The position numbers and the translations under genes are program-made. From Streptomyces sp. NBC_01381 (lineage in GTDB: Bacteria > Actinomycetota > Actinomycetes > Streptomycetales > Streptomycetaceae), in the NCBI RefSeq assembly GCF_026340305.1, contig NZ_JAPEPI010000002.1:1116001-1180000 (forward strand): 64,000 bases of DNA, in the 5' to 3' direction. Below the pieces are notes generated by a model. The model did not search any database, was not told the DNA's origin, and was given only the letters and a program-made list of their open reading frames with translations. This document shows positions 52,308 through 59,862 of this stretch, in pieces. Each line of letters opens with the position of its first letter. Position 1 is the stretch's first letter.

Positions 52308-52748
52308 GTGGCAGTCAAGATCAAGCTGAAGCGTCTGGGCAAGATCCGTTCGCCTCACTACCGCATCGTCGTCGCCGACTCCCGTACCCGCCGTGACGGC
52401 CGGGCCATCGAGGAGATCGGCCTGTACCACCCGGTGCAGAACCCCTCGCGCATCGAGGTCGACTCGGAGCGCGCGCAGTACTGGCTCTCCGTCGGCGCTC
52501 AGCCGACCGAGCCGGTCATGGCGATCCTGAAGCTCACCGGTGACTGGCAGAAGCACAAGGGCCTGCCGGCCCCGGCGCCGCTGCTCGTCGCCGAGCCCAA
52601 GGACAAGCGCGCCGCGTTCGAGGCCTTCACCAAGGGCCTCGAGGGCGACGACGCCAAGGGTGAGGCCATCACCCAGAAGGCCAAGAAGGCTGACAAGAAG
52701 GCGGACGAGGCCGACAAGGCTGCGTCCACCGAGTCGACCGAGGCCTGA
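52308..52748 (+). CDS. rpsP: 30S ribosomal protein S16
   Basis: 146 residues from GTG 52308 with CAGGAG upstream: MAVKIKLKRLGKIRSPHYRIVVADSRTRRDGRAIEEIGLYHP. The conserved S16 fold ends near residue 85. The remaining Lys/Ala/Glu-rich tail is an actinobacterial extension. First gene of rpsP-khpA-rimM-trmD-rplS. Confidence 0.97.
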   Translation: MAVKIKLKRLGKIRSPHYRIVVADSRTRRDGRAIEEIGLYHPVQNPSRIEVDSERAQYWLSVGAQPTEPVMAILKLTGDWQKHKGLPAPAPLLVAEPKDKRAAFEAFTKGLEGDDAKGEAITQKAKKADKKADEADKAASTESTEA

Positions 52749-52750
52749 GC

Positions 52751-52990
52751 ATGCTCGAGGAGGCTCTCGAGCACCTCGTGAAGGGCATCGTCGACAACCC
52801 CGACGACGTGCAGGTCGCCTCGCGCAACCTGCGTCGTGGGCGCGTTCTGGAGGTCCGGGTACACCCCGACGACCTCGGCAAGGTGATCGGCCGTAACGGC
52901 CGCACCGCGCGGGCTCTGCGGACCGTCGTGGGCGCCATCGGCGGCCGCGGTGTCCGCGTCGACCTCGTCGACGTGGACCAGGTTCACTGA
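52751..52990 (+). CDS. khpA: KH-domain RNA-binding protein KhpA
   Basis: 79 residues beginning two bases after rpsP: MLEEALEHLVKGIVDNPDDVQ. A single KH domain with the GxxG loop in VIGRNGRTARALRTVV. KhpA/KhpB bind structured RNAs and affect cell elongation in other Gram-positives. Position rpsP-khpA-rimM is conserved. Confidence 0.95.
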   Translation: MLEEALEHLVKGIVDNPDDVQVASRNLRRGRVLEVRVHPDDLGKVIGRNGRTARALRTVVGAIGGRGVRVDLVDVDQVH

Positions 52991-53009
52991 ACCGCACGCA
53001 GCACCGGCA

Positions 53010-53045
53010 CGGGCCGGGGAGGGCTTCTGGGCCTTCCCCGGCCCG
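53010..53045 (+). terminator. Attenuator-like hairpin between khpA and rimM
   Basis: A 15-bp stem with one mismatch (CGGGCCGGGGAGGGC against GGCCTTCCCCGGCCCG) and a 4-nt loop, in the 113-bp khpA-rimM gap. It probably reduces but does not end readthrough into rimM. Confidence 0.7.
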
Positions 53046-53103
53046 TAGTCGTTTGTAGCCGCCGACGGAGGAACGCCGTGGGCACACGACAGGAGAGAGA
53101 GCA

Positions 53104-53667
53104 GTGCAGCTGGTAGTCGCGCGGATCGGACGCGCCCACGGCATCAAGGGTGAGGTCACCGTCGAGGTGCGCACGGACGAGCCGGAACTGCGGCTCGGGC
53201 CCGGCGCCGTCCTGGCCACCGACCCCGCTTCCACGGGGCCGCTGACCATCGAGACCGGCCGGGTGCACAGCGGCCGTCTGCTGCTGCGCTTCGAGGGCGT
53301 ACGCGACCGCACGGGCGCCGAGGCGCTGCGCAACACGCTGCTGATCGCCGAGGTCGATCCGGAGGAGCTTCCGGAGGACGAGGACGAGTACTACGACCAC
53401 CAGCTGATGGACCTCGACATCGTCACCAAGGACGGGCTCGAGGTCGGCCGGATCACCGAGATCTCGCACCTGCCCTCGCAGGACCTCTTCATCGTCGAGC
53501 GCCCCGACGGCAGCGAAGTGATGATCCCCTTCGTGGAGGAGATCGTCACGGAGATCGACCTGGAGGAGCAGCGGGCGATCATCGACCCGCCGCCCGGCCT
53601 GATCGACGACCGCGCGGAGATCGTCTCCACGCGCGACGCCGAAGCCGCCCCGGAGGGCGACGCCTGA
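53104..53667 (+). CDS. rimM: Ribosome maturation factor RimM
   Basis: 187 residues from GTG 53104 (AGGAGAGAGA upstream): MQLVVARIGRAHGIKGEVTVEVRTDEPELRL. N-terminal RimM domain, then a PRC-barrel (DHQLMDLDIVTKDGLEVGRITEI...QDLFIVERPDGSEVMIPFVEEIV). It helps assemble the 30S head and binds S19. The trmD ATG shares a base with its TGA. Confidence 0.96.
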   Translation: MQLVVARIGRAHGIKGEVTVEVRTDEPELRLGPGAVLATDPASTGPLTIETGRVHSGRLLLRFEGVRDRTGAEALRNTLLIAEVDPEELPEDEDEYYDHQLMDLDIVTKDGLEVGRITEISHLPSQDLFIVERPDGSEVMIPFVEEIVTEIDLEEQRAIIDPPPGLIDDRAEIVSTRDAEAAPEGDA

Positions 53668-54488
53668 TGCGGCTCGACGTCGTCACGATCTTCCCCGAGT
53701 ACCTGGAACCCCTGAACGTCTCCCTCGTCGGCAAGGCACGCGCGCGTGGACAGCTGGACGTGAACGTGCACGACCTCAGGGAGTGGACGTACGACCGGCA
53801 CAACACGGTCGACGACACCCCCTACGGCGGCGGTCCCGGCATGGTCATGAAGACCGAGCCCTGGGGCGCGGCCCTCGACGACGCGCTCGCCGACGGGTAC
53901 GAAGCGGGCGCCCACGGGCCGGTCCTGGTCGTCCCCACGCCCAGCGGCCGCCCCTTCACCCAGGAACTGGCCGTCGAGCTCTCCGAGCGGCCCTGGCTGG
54001 TCTTCACGCCCGCACGCTACGAGGGCATCGACCGCCGCGTCATCGACGAGTACGCGACCCGGATGCCCGTCTACGAGGTGTCGATCGGCGACTACGTCCT
54101 GGCGGGCGGCGAGGCGGCCGTCCTGGTCGTGACCGAGGCCGTGGCCCGGCTCCTGCCCGGTGTCCTGGGCAACGCCGAGTCCCACCGCGACGACTCCTTC
54201 GCCCCCGGAGCGATGGCGAACCTCCTCGAAGGGCCCGTCTACACGAAGCCCCCCGAGTGGCGCGGCCAGGGCATTCCGGACGTGCTGCTCAGCGGCCACC
54301 ACGGCAAGATCGCGCGCTGGCGCAGGGACGAGGCGCTGCGTCGCACGACCCGCAACAGGCCCGATCTCATCGAGCGTTGCGATCCCGCTGTCTTCGACAA
54401 GAAGGACCGCGAAATGCTCAGCATCCTGGGCTGGCGGCCCGGTCCCGACGGCCGATTTGGGCGACACCCCGAGGCCGTGGAAGAATAG
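53667..54488 (+). CDS. trmD: tRNA (guanine37-N1)-methyltransferase
   Basis: 273 residues, MRLDVVTIFPEYLEPL. SPOUT-class knot methyltransferase: DDTPYGGGPGMVMK, ARYEGIDRRVIDEY, YEVSIGDYVLAGGEAA (SAM-binding knot), and the HRDDSF segment with the catalytic Asp; C-terminal LSGHHGKIARWRRDEAL. It modifies G37 next to the anticodon. Coupled to rimM (TGATG). Confidence 0.97.
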   Translation: MRLDVVTIFPEYLEPLNVSLVGKARARGQLDVNVHDLREWTYDRHNTVDDTPYGGGPGMVMKTEPWGAALDDALADGYEAGAHGPVLVVPTPSGRPFTQELAVELSERPWLVFTPARYEGIDRRVIDEYATRMPVYEVSIGDYVLAGGEAAVLVVTEAVARLLPGVLGNAESHRDDSFAPGAMANLLEGPVYTKPPEWRGQGIPDVLLSGHHGKIARWRRDEALRRTTRNRPDLIERCDPAVFDKKDREMLSILGWRPGPDGRFGRHPEAVEE

Positions 54489-54620
54489 GCCGCTGCTGTA
54501 CGTCCAGCGTGCGCCCCTGCCACAGGGGGAACGACGCTCGCCCGACGCGATCAGCTATCGAATCCTCATCACGAATCTCCCGCTGATGACCTGTGGCATC
54601 AGTGAAGAAAGCAGACGATC

Positions 54621-54971
54621 ATGGCTAACCTGCTCGACTCCGTCGACAGCGCTTCGCTGCGCACCGACGTCCCGGCCTTCCGCCCGGGTGACACCGTCAA
54701 CGTCCACGTGCGCGTCATCGAGGGCAACCGCTCCCGTGTGCAGCAGTTCAAGGGCGTAGTCATCCGTCGCCAGGGTGCCGGCGTGCGCGAGACCTTCACG
54801 GTCCGCAAGGTCTCCTTCTCCGTCGGCGTCGAGCGCACCTTCCCGGTGCACACCCCGATCGTCGAGAAGATCGAGCTCGTCACCCGCGGTGACGTGCGTC
54901 GCGCGAAGCTGTACTACCTCCGTGACCTGCGCGGCAAGGCCGCGAAGATCAAGGAGAAGCGCGACAGCTGA
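54621..54971 (+). CDS. rplS: 50S ribosomal protein L19
   Basis: 116 residues: MANLLDSVDSASLRTDVPAFRPGDTVNVHVRVIEGNRSRVQQFKG. L19 signature FRPGD and the C-terminal RDLRGKAAKIKEKR. Last gene of the rpsP operon and followed at once by the signal peptidase genes. Confidence 0.98.
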   Translation: MANLLDSVDSASLRTDVPAFRPGDTVNVHVRVIEGNRSRVQQFKGVVIRRQGAGVRETFTVRKVSFSVGVERTFPVHTPIVEKIELVTRGDVRRAKLYYLRDLRGKAAKIKEKRDS

Positions 54972-55016
54972 GCTAGCGCACTGGTTCACATCGGAGCCGG
55001 ATAGCATCTGGCTCCG

Positions 55017-55736
55017 ATGGACACCGAAGCACAGCACACGGAGCGCGACCGCTCCTCCCCACCCACCGATTCCCAGGACGCCGAGCGCGTCGGGGAGTCC
55101 GCGGGGGCGGAGGATCGGTCGCGCTCCGCTTTTATGTCGTTCGTCGCATGGCTGCCCGGTGGCAGAGCCACCCTCACCCTGCTCATCTGCACGGTGTTCC
55201 TGCTGCTGGTCAGCACCTTTGTGGTGCAGCCGTTCCAGATCCCCAGCCGCTCGATGGAGCCCGCGTTCCGGGTCGGAGACCGGGTACTCGTCAACAAGTT
55301 GGCGTACCGTTTCGGTTCCGAGCCGCAGCGGGGTGACGCTGTCGTCTTCGACGGCAGCGGTTACTTCGGAGATGCCGACTACATCAAGCGGGTCGCAGGA
55401 GTGGGGGGAGACCGCGTGGTCTGCTGCGACAAGCGGGGGAGGATCAAGGTGAACGGCGAACCCGTCGACGAGCCCTACCTGTACCCGGGGGACGCCCCCT
55501 CCAAGGTGCCCTTCGACGTCGTCGTACCCGAAGGCAGCCTGTTCCTGCTCGGGGACCACCGCAGCGACTCCCGTGACTCCCGCGACCACTTGGGGCAGCC
55601 GGGCGGCGGAATGATCCCCGTCGACTCCGTCATCGGCAGAGCCGACTGGATCGCCTGGCCCATCGGACGCTGGACCTCCCTGGAGCGTCCCGGCGGCTAC
55701 GCACGCGTGCCGGCACCAGGCGGCGCGCATGGGTAA
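55017..55736 (+). CDS. lepB: Type I signal peptidase 1 (SipW-like)
   Basis: 239 residues. A 40-residue acidic lead, one membrane segment (ATLTLLICTVFLLLVSTFVV), catalytic Ser in IPSRSMEPAFRVGDRVLVNKL, catalytic Lys in DYIKRVAGVGGDRVVCC, and GDHRSDSRDSRDH. There is no C-terminal anchor. First of four tandem signal peptidases (sipW-sipX-sipY-sipZ in S. lividans/coelicolor). The next gene overlaps its end by eight bases. It cleaves signal peptides at the outer membrane face. Confidence 0.93.
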   Translation: MDTEAQHTERDRSSPPTDSQDAERVGESAGAEDRSRSAFMSFVAWLPGGRATLTLLICTVFLLLVSTFVVQPFQIPSRSMEPAFRVGDRVLVNKLAYRFGSEPQRGDAVVFDGSGYFGDADYIKRVAGVGGDRVVCCDKRGRIKVNGEPVDEPYLYPGDAPSKVPFDVVVPEGSLFLLGDHRSDSRDSRDHLGQPGGGMIPVDSVIGRADWIAWPIGRWTSLERPGGYARVPAPGGAHG

Positions 55737-56817
55737 CCGCGGACGCACACGCGCCAGCCATCGCGCCGACACCCGGCTGCCCACCGGATCCCGGCCCACC
55801 AGCGGACCCGTACTGCCCGGAAGGGCCGAGCGGCGCAAGCTCGCCAAGAAGGTCAAGCGGCGCAGGCAGCGCTCGGCGATCAAGGAGATACCCCTCCTCA
55901 TAGGCGTCGCGCTCCTCATAGCCCTGGTCCTGAAGACCTTCCTGGTGCAGGCCTTCGTGATCCCGTCGGGCTCGATGGAGCAGACGATCAAGATCGGCGA
56001 CCGCGTACTCGTCGACAAGCTCACCCCGTGGTTCGGCGCCAAGCCGGAGCGCGGCGACGTCGTCGTCTTCGAGGACCCCGGAGGCTGGCTCGAGGACGAG
56101 AAGGGCAAGAAAAAGGACGACCCCGTAGGCGTCAAGCAGCTCAAGGAGGGCCTGACCTTCATCGGTCTGCTGCCCTCCGACAACGAACGGGACCTGATCA
56201 AGCGCGTGGTCGGCGTCGGCGGCGACACCGTGAAGTGCTGTGACAAGGACGGCAAGGTCACCGTCAACGGTGTGCCGCTCACCGAGCCGTACATCCACCC
56301 CGAGGACAAGGACGAGCCGTCGTCCTTCGAGTTCAAGGTGAAGGTCCCTGAGGGGCGCCTCTTCGTGATGGGTGACCACCGCTCCGACTCGGCCGACTCC
56401 CGCTTCCACCGCACCGAGAAGTTCAGCGGCACCGTCTCCGAGGACAGCGTGGTCGGGCGCGCACTCGTCATCGCCTGGCCCTTCGACCACTGGCGCAAGC
56501 TGGAGGAACCGGATACGTACGCGTCGGTGCCCGACGCGCCAGCGGGATCGGACGTCGCCCTCGGACCGTCGCATAGGGTGGCTCCTGGTCATCGATACGG
56601 ATTGACCGGACTCCCGACCCCTGCGGAACTCCCGCTCGTTATGGGAGTGGTGGGCCTGCATCGCATATGGGGCAGGCAGCGGCACGGACTGAGGAGTGGA
56701 TGTGGGGGATGTGGCGGTCGGCGCACGGTCCGGACACGGTGGGCCCGAGGAGCAGCCAGGGCGATCAGACGAGCCGGAGGTCGAGGCCGCAGCGGACGGC
56801 GTGAGCCCCGGAAGTGA
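55729..56817 (+). CDS. lepB: Type I signal peptidase 2 (SipX-like)
   Basis: 362 residues. A basic N-terminus (RRKLAKKVKRRRQRSAIKE), membrane segment LLIGVALLIALVLKTFLVQAF, Ser in IPSGSMEQTIKIGDRVLVDKLTPWF, Lys in DLIKRVVGVGGDTVKCC, GDHRSDSADSRFH. The last 90 residues are Arg/Gly-rich with one short hydrophobic stretch (ELPLVMGVVGL), and the end overlaps the next signal peptidase gene by 116 bases. The overlap may reflect real coupling or a stop that lies earlier in relatives. Confidence 0.92.
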   Translation: MGNRGRTRASHRADTRLPTGSRPTSGPVLPGRAERRKLAKKVKRRRQRSAIKEIPLLIGVALLIALVLKTFLVQAFVIPSGSMEQTIKIGDRVLVDKLTPWFGAKPERGDVVVFEDPGGWLEDEKGKKKDDPVGVKQLKEGLTFIGLLPSDNERDLIKRVVGVGGDTVKCCDKDGKVTVNGVPLTEPYIHPEDKDEPSSFEFKVKVPEGRLFVMGDHRSDSADSRFHRTEKFSGTVSEDSVVGRALVIAWPFDHWRKLEEPDTYASVPDAPAGSDVALGPSHRVAPGHRYGLTGLPTPAELPLVMGVVGLHRIWGRQRHGLRSGCGGCGGRRTVRTRWARGAARAIRRAGGRGRSGRREPRK

Positions 56818-57673
56818 CACCGCGGGCGACGAGCCCGCACCCGCTGAGCCGGACGGGAAGCCGGCCAAGGGCGCGAAGAAGCCCCGCTCCTTCTGGAAGG
56901 AGCTGCCGCTCCTCATCGGTATCGCGCTGATCCTGGCGCTGGTGATCAAGACCTTCCTGGTGCAGGCGTTCTCGATTCCGTCGGACTCGATGCAGAACAC
57001 CCTGCAGCAGGGCGACCGGGTCCTGGTCGACAAGCTGACACCGTGGTTCGGCTCGGAGCCCGAGCGCGGCGAGGTCGTCGTCTTCAGGGACCCCGGTCAC
57101 TGGCTGGACGGCGAACCGACCCCCGACCCGAACGCGATCCAGCGGGTCCTCGGCTGGGTCGGCCTGATGCCGTCCGCCGACGAGAAGGACCTGATCAAGC
57201 GGGTCATCGCGGTCGGCGGCGACACGGTTGAGTGCAAGGGCACGGGACCGGTGAAGGTCAACGGCAAGGCGCTGAACGAGCCGTACGTCTTCGAGGGCAA
57301 CACCCCGTGCAGCGTCGACGACCAGGGCGGTCAGTTCAAGGTCACCGTGCCCGCGGGCAAGATCTGGGTCATGGGCGACCACCGGCAGAACTCGCTGGAC
57401 TCCCGCTACCACCAGAACCAGCCGGGCGGCGGCGCCGTCCCCGTGGACAATGTCGTGGGCCGTGCCATCGTGATCGCCTGGCCGCCCACCCGCTGGGCGA
57501 CGCTGCCCAAGCCGGACACCTTCGACCAGCCGGGCATCAGCGCCGCGCTGAGCGCCGCACCGGGTGCCCTCGGGCTCGCGGGTGCCGTGCCGGTCGTGCT
57601 GTGGCGCAGGCGCCGTCTCACGGCGGCCGCGGCCGGGAGCACGAGGGTTTCTGGCGGAGGTACCGCCGGGTAG
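56702..57673 (+). CDS. lepB: Type I signal peptidase 3 (SipY-like)
   Basis: 323 residues from GTG 56702 (GAGGAG five bases upstream; GTG 56696 is too close to it). An acidic 75-residue lead, TM1 LPLLIGIALILALVIKTFLVQAF, Ser in IPSDSMQNTLQQGDRVLVDKL, Lys in DLIKRVIAVGGDTVEC, GDHRQNSLDSRYH, and a C-terminal membrane anchor (GALGLAGAVPVVLWRRRR). Unlike the other three it has a single Cys where they have CC. Its first 116 bases lie inside the previous gene. Confidence 0.93.
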   Translation: MGDVAVGARSGHGGPEEQPGRSDEPEVEAAADGVSPGSDTAGDEPAPAEPDGKPAKGAKKPRSFWKELPLLIGIALILALVIKTFLVQAFSIPSDSMQNTLQQGDRVLVDKLTPWFGSEPERGEVVVFRDPGHWLDGEPTPDPNAIQRVLGWVGLMPSADEKDLIKRVIAVGGDTVECKGTGPVKVNGKALNEPYVFEGNTPCSVDDQGGQFKVTVPAGKIWVMGDHRQNSLDSRYHQNQPGGGAVPVDNVVGRAIVIAWPPTRWATLPKPDTFDQPGISAALSAAPGALGLAGAVPVVLWRRRRLTAAAAGSTRVSGGGTAG

Positions 57674-57753
57674 GGTGCCGTCCCAGATCGCTGATCTTCC
57701 GTACCCCTGTTCGTTGGGGCGCGAGGTCGTCTCCGACATGGGGGAGCACTGGG

Positions 57754-58521
57754 ATGAGCAGGACACAACGTACGGACGAGGGCCGCGGGCGGCTCGGCAG
57801 CGTGCTGTCGGGACTGGCCGTGGCCCTCGGCTGTGTGCTCTTCCTCGGCGGCTTCGTGTGGGGCGCCGTCGTGTACCAGCCCTACACCGTGCCCACCGGG
57901 TCGATGACGCCGACGATCGGCGCGGGGGACCGGGTCCTCGCCCAGCGGATCGACGGGAGCGAGGTGCGCCGCGGTGACGTCGTCGTCTTCCGGCAGGCGA
58001 GCTGGGGCGACCTGCCGATGGTCAAGCGCGTGGTCGGCGTCGGCGGCGACCGGATCTCCTGCTGCACGGACGGCAAGCTGGTGGTCAACGGCAAGCAGGT
58101 CGCAGAACCGTATCTCCCCGATGGCGCGGGGGTCGCGGCCACCGGGATCCCCGCCACGACCGTGCCCAAGGGCCGGCTCTTCCTGCTCGGCGACGAGCGC
58201 AGCGGCTCCCTGGACTCCAGCGTGCACCTGGGCGACGGCGAGCACGGCTCCGTGCCGCGCGGCGCGGTCGAGGGGCGGGTCGACGCGGTTGCCTGGCCGA
58301 TGGGCAAGTTCGGGATGCTGGAGCGCCCCGACGGCTTCGCGGACATGTCGGGCGGCATCTCCGATCCGGGCCCGCTGCAGCTGATGGTGACCGCCGTGGT
58401 GTCCGGAGCGGTCCTCGTCCTGGGCGGTGCCGCCTATGGTCCGGTGGCCAAGCGTCTTGGCCGCGGGCGTGAGCGGGCGCGCAGCCGTGGCCGTTCGGGA
58501 GAGGCAGCCCATGTCGGCTGA
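57754..58521 (+). CDS. lepB: Type I signal peptidase 4 (SipZ-like)
   Basis: 255 residues from ATG 57754 (GGGGGAG upstream). TM1 GLAVALGCVLFLGGFVWGAVV, Ser in VPTGSMTPTIGAGDRVLAQRI, Lys in LPMVKRVVGVGGDRISCC, GDERSGSLDSS, and a C-terminal anchor (LMVTAVVSGAVLVLGGAAYG). The most divergent of the four: GDER replaces GDHR and the Ser region starts VPTGS. The NUDIX gene overlaps its end by 11 bases. Confidence 0.92.
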   Translation: MSRTQRTDEGRGRLGSVLSGLAVALGCVLFLGGFVWGAVVYQPYTVPTGSMTPTIGAGDRVLAQRIDGSEVRRGDVVVFRQASWGDLPMVKRVVGVGGDRISCCTDGKLVVNGKQVAEPYLPDGAGVAATGIPATTVPKGRLFLLGDERSGSLDSSVHLGDGEHGSVPRGAVEGRVDAVAWPMGKFGMLERPDGFADMSGGISDPGPLQLMVTAVVSGAVLVLGGAAYGPVAKRLGRGRERARSRGRSGEAAHVG

Positions 58522-59014
58522 GCGGACGGCGCGGCCACTGCGCAAGGTCGCCAGGGTCGTTCTCCTCGACCCGCAGGACCGGATCCTGCTGCTGCACGGG
58601 TACGAGCCGGGGAATCCGGCGGACGACTGGTGGTTCACGCCCGGCGGCGGTCTGGAGGGCGACGAGACGCATGAACAGGCCGCGCTGCGTGAACTGATGG
58701 AAGAGACGGGCATCACCGAGGTCGAGCTCGGCCCCGCCCTGTGGCAGCGGATCTGCTCCTTCCCCTTCGCCGGACGGCGCTGGGACCAGGACGAGCGGTA
58801 CTTCCTGGCTCGTACGTCACAGACGGCGACCAGGCCCACAGGGTTGACGGAGCTTGAACAGCGGAGTGTGGCCGGAGCGCGTTGGTGGACGTGCCAGGAA
58901 CTGACCGAGGCACATGAGACGGTGTATCCGACCAGGCTCGCCGAGTTGCTTCGCAGGCTGCTCGACGAGGGTCCTCCGGGCAGGCCCGAGATCCTCGACA
59001 CGGAAATCGTGTAG
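58511..59014 (+). CDS. NUDIX hydrolase
   Basis: 167 residues from ATG 58511 (GGGAGAGG upstream). Complete Nudix box GGLEGDETHEQAALRELMEE followed by TGI, with all Glu metal ligands. N-terminal strand VARVVLLDPQDRILLLHGYEPG. It hydrolyses a nucleoside diphosphate linked to another moiety; the substrate is not predictable. It overlaps sipZ, so it is in the signal peptidase operon. Confidence 0.92.
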   Translation: MSAERTARPLRKVARVVLLDPQDRILLLHGYEPGNPADDWWFTPGGGLEGDETHEQAALRELMEETGITEVELGPALWQRICSFPFAGRRWDQDERYFLARTSQTATRPTGLTELEQRSVAGARWWTCQELTEAHETVYPTRLAELLRRLLDEGPPGRPEILDTEIV

Positions 59015-59069
59015 GGGCTCAGGGGGCTGACGCACAATAGGGGGACGCAAGGCTGAAGGGGAACATGCC

Positions 59070-59378
59070 ATGAGCGCCGAGGACCTCGAGAAGTACGAGA
59101 CCGAGATGGAGCTGAAGCTCTACCGGGAGTACCGCGATGTCGTCGGTCTGTTCAAATATGTGATCGAGACCGAACGGCGCTTCTACCTCACCAATGACTA
59201 CGAGATGCAGGTGCACTCGGTCCAGGGTGAGGTTTTCTTTGAGGTATCCATGGCGGATGCCTGGGTGTGGGACATGTACAGGCCCGCACGTTTTGTGAAG
59301 CAGGTGCGGGTGCTCACGTTCAAGGACGTGAACATCGAGGAGCTCAACAAGAGCGATCTCGAGCTGCCGGGAGGCTGA
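59070..59378 (+). CDS. DUF2469 family protein
   Basis: 102 residues: MSAEDLEKYETEMELKLYREYRDVVGLFKYVIETERRFYLTNDYEMQVHSVQG. Highly conserved actinobacterial family DUF2469, soluble and acidic, with no known function. ATG 59070 has AAGGGGA upstream. In many actinobacteria it sits between rnhB/lepB and yraN, as here. Confidence 0.92.
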   Translation: MSAEDLEKYETEMELKLYREYRDVVGLFKYVIETERRFYLTNDYEMQVHSVQGEVFFEVSMADAWVWDMYRPARFVKQVRVLTFKDVNIEELNKSDLELPGG

Positions 59379-59484
59379 GTTCACCGCATCGGGTGAGCGG
59401 GTTATCCACAACGCGTGAGTCGTCCACCAAGATCCACAAGGCCCGGGACCGAGCCTCAATGTGGGTGTCGGAGGTGGTGCCGAC

Positions 59485-59862
59485 ATGAACGCACGGGGGG
59501 CACTCGGGCGGTACGGCGAAGAACTGGCCGCGCGGCGGCTCGGTGAAGCCGGAATGACGGTTCTGGCGCGCAACTGGCGCGGCGGCAGGACCGGTGAGAT
59601 CGACATCGTGGCCATGGACGGCGAAGCGCTCGTCGTCTGCGAGGTCAAGACGCGCAGGGCGGGCCTGACGGGCTCGGCGATCTATCAGCATCCGATGGAG
59701 GCCGTGGGTCGCGCCAAGGCGGAGCGGCTGCGGCGCTTGGCCGAGCGCTGGATCGAGGAGCGCGGCGGTCCACCGCCGGGTGGAGTCCGGATCGACCTCG
59801 TCGGCGTGCTGATCCCGCGGCGTGGCGCCCCCGTCGTGGAGCACGCGCGGGGGGTGGCCTGA
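59485..59862 (+). CDS. yraN: YraN (UPF0102) family nuclease-like protein
   Basis: 125 residues from ATG 59485 (GGAGGTGG eight bases upstream): MNARGALGRYGEELAARRLGEAGMTVLARNWR. Endonuclease-like fold with conserved GEIDIVAMDGEALVVCEVKTR (D-x-n-E-x-K of the restriction-endonuclease superfamily). Function unknown. The ATPase gene starts in its stop codon (TGATG). Confidence 0.92.
   Translation: MNARGALGRYGEELAARRLGEAGMTVLARNWRGGRTGEIDIVAMDGEALVVCEVKTRRAGLTGSAIYQHPMEAVGRAKAERLRRLAERWIEERGGPPPGGVRIDLVGVLIPRRGAPVVEHARGVA

Noticed and set aside
56520..56700. Frameshift in the sipX-like gene causing the long tail
   Set aside because: The alternative frame stops within a few codons and offers no membrane anchor; the tail resembles what I recall of other Streptomyces copies, so no frameshift is called.
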